Assembly (NCBI GenBank): GCA_001414485.1
Contig: LLEY01000009.1
Location: forward strand, 372,001 to 436,000
Length of the DNA: 64,000 bases
Reading direction: 5' to 3'
Source: Calycina herbarum
Taxonomy: Eukaryota; Ascomycota; Leotiomycetes; Helotiales; Pezizellaceae
The notes under the pieces were generated by a model. The model searched no databases. It saw only the letters and a program-made list of their open reading frames with translations, and had not been told where the DNA came from. Both the position numbers and the translations under genes were made by a program. This document shows, piece by piece, positions 35,481 through 47,050 of the stretch. Within the stretch, counting starts at the first letter, position 1. Each line of letters starts with the position of its first letter.

Positions 35481-37172
35481 TTAAGTTCCTTTTTTCTCAG
35501 GCGTGGAGATTGCTCGAGGTGCATCAATAGTACCAATTTCCAATTCCCTCGTCCTTCGAACATGCTCCCGATGACTCCCAAAATACCTCGGTGTATCAAA
35601 GCTAGAACTATTTCAGCATTGGTTGATCGAAATTCAGGGGAAGATAGTCACCTAAAGTGGGCAAGGCCTATAATGACGTCCTCAATCCCTTTGATATACC
35701 GCTGAATGTCACGATCGGTTGTCTCGCCCCATGAAGGTAGATTCGCGAGTGCCAAATACCAAGCTTTGAAACAACTGCGGAGTAGATCTTGAATGTTGTT
35801 GTAAGCTTCTTGTACTGAGAAGCCGTGGTGACCAAGTAGTGGGATTATATTTTCGTGATAACCATTTTGCTGGTACTCGTTAGAAAGATACCTAAACAGT
35901 TTGCAAGACCCACCTTTTCTCGCTTGTATGATACAGAATCGTTGACACTGACCCTTTCTTAGCGAAAAACGACGATCAATCAAAAGCTTCACTTACAGTG
36001 TCTCTATGTCCTGTGCAATCCGCTCCAATGCCATCATGGAAGGGTGTTCAAAGACTTCGTCAGGAATGTGAAGACCGGAGGACCATCTGAAGGGTTAAAA
36101 AGATCAGGACACTGGTTCATACTTAACGTAGCAGGCTATTTTGACTCACTCGACCAAAGAGAAGAGTGGAGGTATGCCGTTGATATCTGCTTTGTATTTC
36201 AAGTAATGTCCGATACTTTCGTCGAGTTGTTGAGATGGTTTAAACACTATCGGGGTTTGTACAGAGATGATATAATGAAGCAGACGATTTGACCAGCGGG
36301 TAACAGCCCCTGGAAGCGGTCAGTTCCCAATCATGTCTTGTCAAGAATAATCTTGTCACCAATTGAAACTTGTGAGTTCTAAAAAGTTTCAGCCACGGGT
36401 ACTTGCGAACTGTATGTTTGTTTCGAGTCATACCTCAAGTAACCTGATTCGAATATCTGCAAGGATAGCTCTCATAGACTGGTACTTTGTTGGAAGAGAA
36501 CGGTGTGAGCCAGTATCATTGAGAACTGACACCACGTCGTTTGTGTACTGAAATCGCTTAATGGCGTCCCGGCCTATTGGTCCATCATCGAGTTCTTTTC
36601 TCCGTTAGATAATAGTCTGTTGGTGGAGCTGTAATACTTACGATCATCAAAAAGAAAAACCTACGTTCAAGTCAGAGAAGAGTTCAGATGTGACAGGGTA
36701 AAACAAACGCGCCCAAACAATTGAGTCAACAATCAGTCTCAAAGTATCTTCATTTGCCTCTGGAGCAATGATCGCCGCCCAGTACCCAAAATCAGCTCGA
36801 TGAATTCGATGGGTTTCTTCTTGGTCACAATCGCAAATTCTGCCAAATTAGCTGGCGTATCACACACATCGAATCGCTGGCAACTTACCCAGTTATCCAC
36901 TCAACGGATTCGTGTGTCACAAGCTTGTATCTTGGATTCACGATTGGAGCACGAGACATCCACCGTTCAAATAGGTCGGGGATCTTCACAGTATTGAAGT
37001 CCCTTTTCTTCTGAGAACTCGTCGGATCTTGGGTAGTAGCTCTGTAGGCCTGAGGCTGTGAAGAGGTGATCGCGGACTTCATTTGTGTTGAGAAATGCTT
37101 GAAATGGCCATTAAAATGCCATGATAGTAGTCGGAGCGGCGATTTAGACCGCAAAAGAACTGGTGAAGTCAT
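35481..37172 (-). CDS. Class I terpene synthase (sesquiterpene cyclase type)
   Basis: Ten exons are inferred: 37172-36889, 36839-36719, 36660-36642, 36594-36434, 36378-36360, 36309-36150, 36086-35997, 35947-35914, 35869-35652 and 35607-35481. They give 410 residues with every phase consistent. Class I terpene synthases ionise an isoprenyl diphosphate, usually farnesyl diphosphate, with Mg2+. Seen are IPDLFERW near the start, the aspartate motif DDQLDDG (140-146, joined across an intron), GLHIPDEVFEHP, the NSE triad in NDSVSYKRE (Asn287, Ser291, Glu295) and the C-terminal RY pair in PRYFG (376-377). At position 241, 46 before Asn287, where a diphosphate-sensing Arg is usual, this model has Lys. 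Exons 3 and 5 are 19-nt microexons; exon 5 is the least certain. An ATG at 37082 is an alternative start. No other terpenoid gene is adjacent except perhaps the hydrolase 6 kb away. The product is unknown. Confidence 0.82.
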
Positions 37173-37536
37173 CTTGCGCCGGCAGCTCAATAAGTCCCAA
37201 GGGCGTTGTTTGGTTTAGGTGCGAGGGGCGATTTTGGGACCGCGCGTAGGAACTAACTGTGGCAGGAGCAGCAACCGAGGAAGGTGACACGAAATACGTG
37301 CAGATGTTTTTTGTTTCCTCTTCCAGGTTCTGTCGAAATACAAGGTAATAAAAGCCTGACTGCTCGGTTTCAGTTTACATTCGAAGTAGCCCGTGGTGCA
37401 TTTGTTTAAAGGGAAGAAATTGAAATGAAAGTGAATTGAAAGGAGATACTGCTTTTTTCTTACGGTCAGCTTTAGTACCTCATGAGAACCAGTTCTACGC
37501 TCAAAGGTTAATACACACTCAGCACATAAATGGTCA
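37173..37536. promoter_or_regulatory. Divergent promoter region
   Basis: About 360 bp separate the start of the terpene synthase (-) from the start of the membrane-anchored unknown gene (+). Both promoters must lie here, so the two genes may be co-regulated. I see no motif I can assign with confidence. Confidence 0.4.
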
Positions 37537-38418
37537 ATGTCTCGGTCAAGCGTTCTCAATGGCATAGTCACGTGCCTTGTTGTTTCGCTGATACTGTATC
37601 TCTTTTTCTGGATAAGAACCAACAAACGCCTCGGTTGGAGATTCTTGTACTTCGAGAATTCTTCCAACTCTCAAGCACGCAAGAGTCTTCGAACCACAAA
37701 GACCATACAACTCAAGATGTTATCCTACATGGTAACTCAAACCGAGTTCGAAAAACACAACGACAAAAAGGGCCATGTGACATTCGAGCTCTTCGATACC
37801 CTCGAGACAGCAAATCGTGTCGCCAAGGCGAAGTTTGGAAAGGTCTTGCGATTGGCCGAAAAAGAGAACAGGCCGAGGGGATATAAAGAGGTGGAAAATG
37901 GGGGGTGTTACTGTGCCGAAATGAAACAGAACTGGATCGGGTTGACGGAAATAACATTAGTGGAGGTGACTGAAATGGGATTGAGTACGGAACTGCAGAG
38001 TGATGCAGATACGGAGAAGACTGAAAGCGAGGGGACTATACGTGGGGATGAGGAGGAAGGCGAGACTCAAAACAAGGACACTGCTGGAAAGTTGGTACTA
38101 CCAGGTGTAGCAGATCTGCTCCGAGAAGATATTTATCTGTTGGAGGAAGCGAAAGCACTGCACGCCGCCAGAACAGCTCTTACTCGCAAGCTAGAATTAG
38201 AAGAGATTGTACGACAACAGAACACGCGCCGATATTTCACTTACCCTTATGCGGTACCATTGGTCTACAAAAGTACAAATGGGTGCATAAAACGTGGAAT
38301 AGGGGGCACTTGTGACCGATATTGCGGAGCTTTTCAAAATCCCGGGCAACAACCTATGTCCAGACCAAATTTTGTTTTTGATGGAGCCCGTCGTACCCTC
38401 TCGAGGATGACGAGATAA
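37537..38418 (+). CDS. Hypothetical membrane-anchored protein, 293 aa
   Basis: One open frame starts MSRSSVLNGIV. Residues 7-27 form a single hydrophobic segment ending in Phe-Trp-Ile, followed by basic RTNKR, which suggests an N-terminal signal anchor with the rest soluble. I do not recognise a family. The middle has FEKHNDKKGHVTFELFDTLETANRVAKAKFGK, then an acidic disordered stretch (DADTEKTESEGT, DEEEGET), then a helical section EDIYLLEEAKALHAARTALTRKLELEEIV that could be a short coiled coil. The C-terminal part carries several Cys. ATGs at 37717 and 37729 would drop the membrane anchor. The gene is divergent from the terpene synthase. Confidence 0.5.
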   Translation: MSRSSVLNGIVTCLVVSLILYLFFWIRTNKRLGWRFLYFENSSNSQARKSLRTTKTIQLKMLSYMVTQTEFEKHNDKKGHVTFELFDTLETANRVAKAKFGKVLRLAEKENRPRGYKEVENGGCYCAEMKQNWIGLTEITLVEVTEMGLSTELQSDADTEKTESEGTIRGDEEEGETQNKDTAGKLVLPGVADLLREDIYLLEEAKALHAARTALTRKLELEEIVRQQNTRRYFTYPYAVPLVYKSTNGCIKRGIGGTCDRYCGAFQNPGQQPMSRPNFVFDGARRTLSRMTR

Positions 38419-38855
38419 CTGACTTTGTTTGAAATATTGGTGGTAAAATGGTTGACTTCAGGTCGAAAACTTTATCGGAGTGGTCAATCGAGGTTTCGTC
38501 AAAATAAGGTCCCGATCATCAGCTAGCAACACCCTTTTGAGCTTGATTCAAGGTCCCACGACCAACTGCAAAATAGATAATCGAGATATTGATGAGGTAG
38601 AGAACAACGCTTTACTGTCATTGAAATTAGATGCTTTCCCCCGCTTTTTTTGATCCCACAGCGTAAAACTTCAAGCGACATACACGATCTGCGTAATGAT
38701 TTATGAATACAAAATCAATTTCAACATTTGCCAATGAGAATCGCTCATATAATGTCCGAGAGTATTCATAGGCTATCCCGACTACATATGAATACAAGAA
38801 AAGTATGTGCTTGGATGAACTTTGACACAGATTAAAATGCTTTGCTAAAAACCAA

Positions 38856-39577
38856 TTACCAGACTTGGAACCCCACTGTTTGCAAAGCAACTTGATCTTT
38901 TTCCAGAGAGCAAAATGCTTCGCCTTCCATCCTCTCATCAACATAAGCCTCGCCAATCAGTTCCCAGAGTGATGTTGAGTCTGATTGATGACGGCGCAAC
39001 ACTACTGGAACACTGATACCAAACAGTATGCAAATGTAATCTCCGCTTCGAGAATCTCTCGGTGCTAACCTAACGAGAGTTTCGTTAGCCTCACTATAGC
39101 ATGAGTTTAGGAGCTCGAAATACCCGGCGATTCCAAGTGACAGCTTGAACTCGTTGAAGAAACTCCTTTTGATATTCCGGGGGCTAGCTTCTAGCATTTC
39201 TTCTGTATAAATACTGCGAGTGTTGTTCGCTTGTTGCAACAAGTGAAGTGCGGCAATTCGATATATTGATGGTGTTGGATCTCCGTGTCCATCAAGATTC
39301 GCACATAGTGTGCGGTATACCGAATCGTCTATTGCTTTGGGGTTGCCAAACTCATCTCGACAAGTTCTACCGATCATATCAAGTGCCTCTCTTAATATAA
39401 ATCCGTCCGGCATGCGATTCGAAATTTCTCCAATTTTACAAAGAATCACTCCTTTCGCGTTCATGGATCCGTCAGACGTCCCCGTCAAGTCGTCGATACC
39501 AAAGCGAACCGGGCACTGATGCAATTACGTGCGTTGTAAACTCTCTTTTTAGCACCCCCGACAAGGCGGTCCGCATG
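38856..39577 (-). pseudogene. HET-domain pseudogene, 3' part
   Basis: This is the C-terminal half of a heterokaryon-incompatibility (HET) family gene whose 5' part lies at 54473-55789. From the TA site the frame reads HADRLVGGAKKRVYNA, the usual continuation of the FGDP segment on the far side of the insertion. About 15 codons later the family match moves to another frame (CPVRFGIDDLTGTSDGSMNA), so a one-base indel near 39515-39530 is likely. It then runs open to a stop at 38856 (VALQTVGFQVW). This half has normal base composition, unlike the insert. HET proteins trigger programmed cell death when incompatible fungal individuals fuse. The copy cannot make an intact protein. Confidence 0.78.
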
Positions 39578-39579
39578 TA

Positions 39580-39613
39580 AGAGTTGGGGCCACAGCTCGT
39601 GGCACACCTAAGC
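39580..39613. repeat. Left terminal inverted repeat of the Tc1 element
   Basis: 34 bp, matching the right end at 54437-54470 in reverse complement with a single transition. The adjacent TA at 39578-39579 is the target duplication. Confidence 0.88.
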
Positions 39614-39701
39614 GAGATTTCCCCCCACCTTAATTTCCGACACTCCCTTTTCAAAAATCTACTATAATTCAACCTTTCATCTAAAACTCTCTAAATTAAG
39701 A

Positions 39702-40142
39702 ATGGCAGACCGAATCCTCTCCCCCTCTCCTATATACGAACCTGGTCATAATTGGCATACACTGAAAAGGGCTAGAGTACGACAAGCGCGAAGCGACGGA
39801 AAATCGTAGGGGTGGATACACAAAGAATTAGGGGTTCCTAGAACTACTACGAGGCGGATTTACAAGGACGGAACAAGTCGACGTACACGGAAAGGGAAGC
39901 AGTATCAAAGGAGGCGACTAGGAAAGAGGGATCTACGCTGGATTATTCGATTTATATTAACAAATTATACTACTTGTCGTATAACTTTCGAGCAAGTCCG
40001 AAACCTCCTCGGTATTAACGCATTAGCACGTACTATTCGACGAGAACTACGCTACGTAGGCTACTGTCGCTGTATAGCATGCCCTTGACCTTTTATATCC
40101 TAGAAATAAGTTAAAAAGCGTCTTGGTTTTGTATTAGAACAC
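39702..40142 (+). pseudogene. Tc1 transposase, N-terminal part
   Basis: The frame starts MADRILSPSPIYEPGH and continues through WIHKELGVPRTTTRRIYKDG, a helix-turn-helix DNA-binding segment, and FILTNYTTCRITFEQVRNLL to TIRRELRYVGYCRCIACP, the conserved second DNA-binding helix region. Stops at KS-TAG and after IACP look like RIP-type transitions. At 40142 the frame is cut by the outer gypsy LTR. It resumes at 51879, giving a four-base duplication, ACAC against ATAC. Confidence 0.8.
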
Positions 40143-40441
40143 TGTTAGTAGGGGACCTCTGACTATGCTTATAACGGCACGAAACAGACAATACTATGAA
40201 AGAGGCATATGGAAGTGCGTTCCGTAGAATAACATACTTAGATACTAGGCTCTAAACACGAAGGAAAAGATCAAATTGACCTTTCCCGATACTGAGGGTA
40301 AGGGCATCTATATATAAAAGGGTTCGGACAATAACAATAGACTCGGAGGTCTGAACCAGACATTCCTAATACTCGGGTACGTATCCTGTCTAGTATGCAC
40401 GCAACCTTGGCAACTCTTATTCCTAATAGCGGGCTATTACA
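40143..40441 (-). repeat. Outer gypsy 3' LTR
   Basis: 299 bp, matched by 51580-51878. Shared blocks include ACTCGGAGGTCTGAACC and TCCTAATAGCGGGCTATTA. Differences are nearly all transitions, consistent with RIP on the right copy. Confidence 0.8.
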
Positions 40442-42689
40442 TCCCCCTCCCTTGAAAAAGACTCGTCCCCGAGGCTTCGTATTATAGTCGGGGCGGTATC
40501 GGGGTTGTTTTTGGTAGTAACTCAGTTGTTAGTTCTTGTCTACCTCCTATACTTAGATCTATTTAGAGAGGAGTCGGGGCGGTCCCGGTTTGTCTAGATA
40601 TTTGGTATAGAAGTCCCTTAGAAGGTGCGGCGAACCTTGAAAATTGTTAGTAGGATACTAGGTAGGGTCTGTATTATAACTAACCCATTTAACCTGGTAT
40701 TATAGTTGTCTCCTAAAAAGTCTACTACTGAGAATTTCTTAAACTTCCTATTCTTATATACCTTAAACGATTTCTAGGGGCGGCTCTAGAGCTTCTTATC
40801 TAGGTAAGAGGGTATTCAGATCCTTAGACAGTATGTCTATAGCGAAAACATTATAGATTAACGATCCTTCTAGGAGTTTTAGTCTATAAGAGTGTCCTAC
40901 ACGTTCTAGTATTTCAAAGGGTCTAGTCTACTGTTCGGCTAGCTTTCGGCTAGGTCGATTTATCTTAAGGTTTTTAGTTGATAAGTAAACTCTATTACTA
41001 ATGTCCTAGTTAATAGCTCTTCGGTGCTAATTCGTACTATCTTATATTCTCTGCTAGGCTTCGCTTATGTTATCTTTGGCTACGTTCTAGGCAGAGTATA
41101 TACGTATAGCTATCTTAACTGCCTTATTGTAATTTAGTCGTTCTCGGGGAATAGAGGTCCTAGGAGTATTCCAATCCTACGAGGTTTGCGAATTCAGCTC
41201 GAACTTAAGCTGATAAGGGGTTATACTAATAGACGAGTACGGAAGAGTTATTTATACTCTGTCTATAAGGGGGATTAACTCGCTCTAGTTATCCTAATAG
41301 TAGGTTACGAAAGGCCTTAGCCTCTGATCGATATATCGGTTTATAATCTCTATCTAACTATCTATTTATTTATAGTAAGCTATAGAGAGTTTAAGCTTAA
41401 CACTGATAATACGATAGAATTCCGTCTAAAAAGCCAAGATGAATTAAGGTCCTCTATCTGACGTAATCGATTTAGAGCAGTAACTAAAATAATAGATCTA
41501 TTATATAAAAAGCTAGGCTAATCCTCTGACGTTAATAGTAGAGTAGTAGAGTATAGATATTAAATCCTTTCCGAGGCGGTTAATAAATACTAGTATAGTA
41601 TTATATCTATACTTATTCTTAGGAAATAACTTAAAGTCTATATATATATACTATATTAGGTAATCTAGCACTAGTAGTAGGTAGAGGAATCCTTGTTGTT
41701 TAGTCTGTTAAGGATAAGAGTATCTATAAGCTCAGTAGTTAGCTACGTACAGTTTATAGTCCAAACCTATGCCGACCTAGTAGTAGGCGGATACTAGCAA
41801 CTAGTATGTTTTTCGAGCACTTAGGTAAGTACTAGATACTTGGTCATAGGCTTCTTAGATTAGATTTATATAGAGTTTAGTATTCCTTTCGATATAAAGC
41901 TATCCTCTAAACAGGAGTAAATTATTAGACGAGATAGTATAACCGTTCTTAAGTTCTCTATATTCCTTCTCGAATAATTATATATTAGCCGTCCTTAGCT
42001 TCTAAATCAGATCCGATCTAGACTTAGGGATAACATCTAACTTAATTATAGAAAGAGATATTACTTAAAAAGTCTAAGTAAGGTCGGCGTTGATTCAGGG
42101 GTTAAGCCTAATAAGTCTAAGAAGAGTACGTAAGCGGCTGTCTAACTTAACTTAATCTTATGTTTTAATATCTTACTCTTATCTAGTTAGTATATCTACC
42201 TTTTAATTATTCTTTCTAGACGTAAATTAGATCTAGAAATTAAAGTTAGAGAGGAATTCTATCTATCGTACTTACTTAGAAGTAAGTAGCTTCGTTATTA
42301 TAAAATATTCTAAAGATCTATAGTCTAAGAAGACGTCGATATAGTTCTAATATAACATAAGTTTAGGTCGCTATTTTCTAAACACTTTTATAATTATAAA
42401 CAGTTCCTTGTCGTAGATTTCCTAATTCGTTTCGTATCTAACTAGGACGTAGGAATAGAAACCTATAGAATACTAATAATCACTATATTATTAAGAGAAT
42501 ATACCTACTATTACTCTATTAGAAGAGTCTGTCTCTAGCTTCGTAGGACATTCAAGGTCGAAGTAATATAAGGCTTGAACTAAGAGTAGCTAGATCTATA
42601 ATTCTTTAAAGGCTTCTTCGTATTCGGGTATTCACTGAAACGGCTCCGAAGGCTACGTTATAGTAGTTAGAGGTTTTACGATTTTACCG

Positions 42690-43430
42690 AAGTTCTTAAT
42701 AAATTATCTATAGAATCTATAAAAACCTAGATAAGACTTCATATCTGTTATAGTACTAGGTCGGACCTAGTTTCGTAGAGGTTCTACTTTATTAGAGTCT
42801 ACTTCGAGTTCTTTCGTAGTTAATATATAACTGAGATATTTAACTCAGGTAATACTAAATTCGCTCTTTTTAATATCTACTTAAAGTCTTACTTCTTAGA
42901 GCCGATTTAGAACTATCTTTACTTACTTCTTATAATCTTTAATATTATCTAAATAAATTAGTATATTATCTAAGTAAGCGATATAGAAGTTATCTAGGTA
43001 GTCGATTAAGACGTTGTTTATATAACGTTAGTAGGTAGCGGGTCTATTATAGAGTCTAAAAAGAAGGACCTTATATTTATATATTCTATACCTAGTTTTA
43101 AACATAGTTATCTCTTCCGAGTCTAGGTCTATTTAGATATAATAAAAAGCTTAGTATATATTTAACTTAGTAAAGATCTTAGCTTTCCTTAATCTTAAAA
43201 GGAGTTCGTCGATATAAGGAATCGAGTAGGAGTCGTTTTAGGTAAGAGTATTTAGCTTCTAATAATTAATATAGAACTGTAGCTTATCGCTATTAGGCTT
43301 TTTAACGAAGAGTACTAGTAAGGCGAAAGAACTATTACTATTAACGATAAATCCTTTATTTAAATTATTAATAAGGTACTCTTTCGTCGCTTATAGCTCT
43401 GTAGTTAACTGTCGATATAGTAGGGAGTAG
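42690..43430 (-). pseudogene. Gypsy reverse transcriptase remnant (outer element)
   Basis: Minus-strand translation shows FVKKPNSDKLQFYINY, RLRKAKIFTKL, EEITMFKTRY, then YLDNFYIAYLDNILIYLD, the YLDD catalytic box with the second Asp changed to Asn, and KKSEFSIT-VKYL. Stops occur where Trp, Gln and Arg codons are expected. Family: Ty3/gypsy reverse transcriptase. Confidence 0.78.
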
Positions 43431-43909
43431 GAGGTAGAAAGGGGTTTATTTAAGGTGATTTTGTAGTTGTATACGCGGTAAGAGAGAAGTTTATCCGAGG
43501 CTGCTTTTAAGAATATATCCTAGAACAACGAGTAATATAGAGAGAGTTAGGACTGTATTAGGTCTATAGTCTTAGCGTTATCTAAGAGTAGAGCTAATCT
43601 TTCGTCGATAATCTAATCTAATTTATAGATGCTTATTATAAAGAACTCGGTATTAGGTCGCTTTATATTAAAATGTAAAGTATTTATACTTATTTTACTA
43701 ATAAAAGAGTATAGAGTCTAATCTATCTAAGCTATACTAGTAGATTAGAGGGTATTTAGAGCAGAGTTGGAAAGGTAGATATCGGGAGTTAATATCGTAG
43801 ATAATAGTAATAACTTAGCTAAGAGCTTACTATTCCTTCGCTTTTTATCTTAATAGAGGGCGTGATCCCTTTAGTTCGTATCTAACTATATATTTAAATA
43901 AGACTTCTA

Positions 43910-44151
43910 TGTCAGGGCTTATAGCAAGTGCTGATGAATTAAACTACAGAGGCTGTCTATGTATAAGAAGATTCGATTGTCCTTTCCAAGTCAGAGTCCT
44001 TGCTAACTTATATACTCAGTTAGCTCTTTCTAGAGGTTTCTGCTAAGAGTACTCTCGAAGGTTCTGTTACGTCTATGCGTTGCTAAGCGAGGTTACGTGA
44101 ATGCGTCGCTAAAGTACTCCGAGACTTATTCCACGGGTGTAACCCTTGACA
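43910..44151 (-). repeat. Inner gypsy 3' LTR
   Basis: 242 bp. It differs from the right LTR at 11 positions by eye, all C/T or G/A transitions, with no indels. Confidence 0.9.
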
Positions 44152-44160
44152 TTACCCCTC

Positions 44161-44300
44161 TTCCTACTCTTAAAGATAGGTGTCTAGGGCTACTATGTCC
44201 TCTAACTCAGTAGCAGGTTCCTATGTTAGGTTTACGTATCCTGTCTATTTAACCTTATACTCGAGTCGAGTACGAGAGCCTTTCCCTAAGAGCTTCTTTT
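44161..44300 (-). pseudogene. Chromodomain at the C-terminus of the inner gypsy integrase
   Basis: Minus-strand translation reads RTRLEYKVK-stop-TGYVNLT-stop-EPATELEDIVALDTYL. Replacing each stop by the Trp it most likely came from (TGG to TAG) gives the chromodomain signature YKVKWTGY...WEPA. Such integrases (chromoviruses) are thought to target heterochromatin. The domain is inactive here. Confidence 0.75.
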
Positions 44301-45149
44301 GCCGTTAACCTAGTATTCTTTTAACTTGCTATTCTATAGTATTATCTACTAATATTATAGGTGGTTAATCATCGTCTATAATTTGACTAGGCAGCGGGTC
44401 TATAGCTGCTAGCCTTAATAAGTCTATATTAAAGACATTATAGATACTAGGCGGGGTGTCTAGCCTATATATAGACGGGCTAATAACCTCGATAACTATA
44501 AACTTAGCGGATCGAGCGTCTAGTTTCTTACTAGCCCTATTTATCTGTATATTCCGTAAGCTTAAGTAAACCTTGTCTTTAACCTTATACGTAGGAGCGG
44601 TATTCCGTGAACGATTTACTTAAGTCTCCTAGTCTTGTTATACCTTTACTATTAATAATTGTGCCTATTCTATAATAGCCTTAATCTTTGCTACTATTGC
44701 TTCGCTCTTTTGAATTAGTGTTTTTATGTTTACGGGTGCTACGACGTCTATTAAAGGGTCGATAGTCTATAACGGATAGCTGTGGCTGAGTTAGAAGGGG
44801 CTTATACCTGTTAATGTTAAATCCCGTCTGTTAAAAGCTAGCTATACTACTGGTAGCCAGTCAGCCTAGTCGTCCTAAGCTATATTAATCCACTGCTGTA
44901 GAAGCGTCTCGACTTTAGCATTTGCCTATTCCGTTAACCCGTCAGTTTATAGATAGAAGGCTATAGAGATCCGTTGTTTAATCCGTAAGAAGTTATAAAG
45001 CGTCTTCTATACTCGTCTAATGAATTACAGGCCTCTATCAGACACTATTGCTCTTAGTAGTCTATATAAGCTATAGTATATAGTAATAAATAAGCGAGTA
45101 AATTCCTCTGATGATATAGTCGAGTTATAAGCTACGAGGAGCACCCCTT

Positions 45150-45350
45150 TACCTAAACGGTCTATAAATACTACTATTATATTAGAGCCTTTACTTATAG
45201 GTAGTGGTCTAATAAAGTCGACAGAGATCTCCTGCCATTGCTGCTTAGGAATTAGTAATAGACGAAGCAGGCCTTGTTTACGATCCCTCTAGACCTTAGT
45301 ACGTCTATAAACTCTATAATTACGGACAAACTGCTTAACTATAGTTTGTA
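45150..45350 (-). pseudogene. Gypsy integrase remnant (inner element)
   Basis: Minus-strand translation shows VKQFVRNYRVYRRTKV, corresponding to the zinc-binding end (C-x2-C, Cys to Tyr changes), then RDRKQGLLR, PKQQWQEISVDFI and PLPISKGSNIIVVFIDR, the first catalytic Asp block of the DDE integrase core. Confidence 0.78.
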
Positions 45351-46499
45351 GGTTTAGCTAGAAGAACTCTCTTAAGACTATTACAATTGTCTTATTCTTG
45401 CTAGGATGGCCTGTAAGTGTAGAATCATAGAGTTCCTATATAATTACAGTCTATAGCGGCTTATAGTCGGGGACCTATAGTCTGCCTCTAAACTGTAAAT
45501 CACCGTTCTTATTAACTAAGTAGTTAGAGATAGAGACTTTAACTAGAGAAGCGAGGTCTGCTAGAAACACTCTATCTCCTTAGTAGACGGTGTCTATAAG
45601 ACGCCTGAAGTCCTTGTCCTATACCTTTCCCTCTTCTTAGAGGTTCCGTAGTTGGTCTGTAAACGCTTGCTGTGTTACTACGTTACTTACTTAATTCCTC
45701 CTATTTACTAATACTAGTGCTAGCTATATAGTATTTCCTTGAATCATTCTGTCCAGAATTAATTATACTATCCTATAATTAAGGCGTTCATCTCCCTTCT
45801 TTAGGAGGTCCTAGTCCTTCCTTGTTAGTATATCTAGTAGTCCTCTCTCTTTACCTAGACGGTATTAGATAATTAAGTTAAACTTGTTAAGTATTAACTA
45901 CTACCGTATTTGTCTTTTAGACAGTTTATAGACTATTATAAAGTACTTAAGATTCTTATAATCTGTAAGTACTATAAACTACCTAATACTTTTTAACTCC
46001 GCTTCCTATTCCTTAAGGTAACAAATAATAGCTAACAACTCCTTATTATATATTAGGTAATTATATTCAGTAGGTGCGTATTTCTTTAAGAAGAAGGCTA
46101 TAGGCTATAAGACGCTATTCTTTACTTAAGAGAGCACGCCTCCTAAGCAATATCTAGAGGAGTCTATTTCTAGGACCGTCTTATAATCTAGGTTAAACTA
46201 AGCTAGTACTAGGGCCTCTGTAAAGGCCTGCTTTAACTGTTCGAAGGCTCTATTCGCTTCGTCTGTCTATTAGAAGGATATATCCTTTTTAATAAGACTA
46301 TAGAGAGGAGCTATAATCTGTAAAAAGTCTTTAATAAACCGTTAATAGAAATTTACAAATCCTAGAAAGCTAAGGACGCCTTTTACTGTTATTAGTGCTT
46401 TCTAATCTATAATAGCTTATATTTTAGCTAGGTCTATCTATAAACCTTTCCTTACTTTTATAATAAACCTAAGGTACTTTATAGACTATACTTTAAATT

Positions 46500-47050
46500 C
46501 GTACTTATTAATATTAAGCTATAGCCTAGTATCTTAAAGCCTTTGTATTACTTTACAGACATGCTTATGGTACTGGTTATAAGTACTGTCTATAAAGACT
46601 AAGACATCGTCGACATATACTAAGACAAAGTCGTCTAAGAACTCTTAAAGCATATGATTAATATACTACTAGAAAGTGCTAGGAGCATTCGCAAGCCTAA
46701 AAGGGGTAATAAGCTATTTAAAAAGCCTAAAGCGTGTCTAGAAAGCCGTTTTCTACTCGTCTCCCTTCTTAATCTATATCTTATAAAAGGTAGTAATAAC
46801 ATCTATTTTTATAAACTACTTAGCTTTCCTAATCCAGTTAAGTGTCTCTTAGATTAAAGGTAAAGGGTAGTAGTCCTTATAGGTTAACTTATTTAGTGCT
46901 TAGTAGTTGTAATAGAACCGTAGACCCCCTCCTAGCTTCTGTACGAAGAGTACTAGCGCAGCTGCTAGAGAGTTGCTTACTCGAATGAATTCCTTATCTA
47001 GTAACTCTGTTAGGGTTTTATAGAGTACTAACAGCTTATCTTATAACATA
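46500..47050 (-). pseudogene. Gypsy reverse transcriptase remnant (inner element)
   Basis: Minus-strand translation shows RFYYNY-ALNKLT, RKAK-FIKIDVITTFYKI, RLANAPSTF, then EFLDDFVLVYVDDVLVFIDS containing the intact YVDD catalytic box, then INKYEFKV and IKYL. Stops sit mostly at Trp, Gln and Arg positions. Confidence 0.82.

Noticed and set aside
35860..35960. Apparent loss of the NSE metal-binding motif in the terpene synthase
   Set aside because: A first reading skipped a 34-nt exon. With introns at 35948-35996 and 35870-35913 the motif NDSVSYKRE is present and in frame.
36300..36450. Apparent frameshift (HDWELTASRG) in the terpene synthase
   Set aside because: The HDWELTASRG frame is intronic in a model with a 19-nt exon and two consensus introns, which keeps phase and reaches GAVTRW.
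46654..46857. 67-codon plus-strand frame in the nest
   Set aside because: It is antisense to the decayed gypsy reverse transcriptase and has no meaning of its own.
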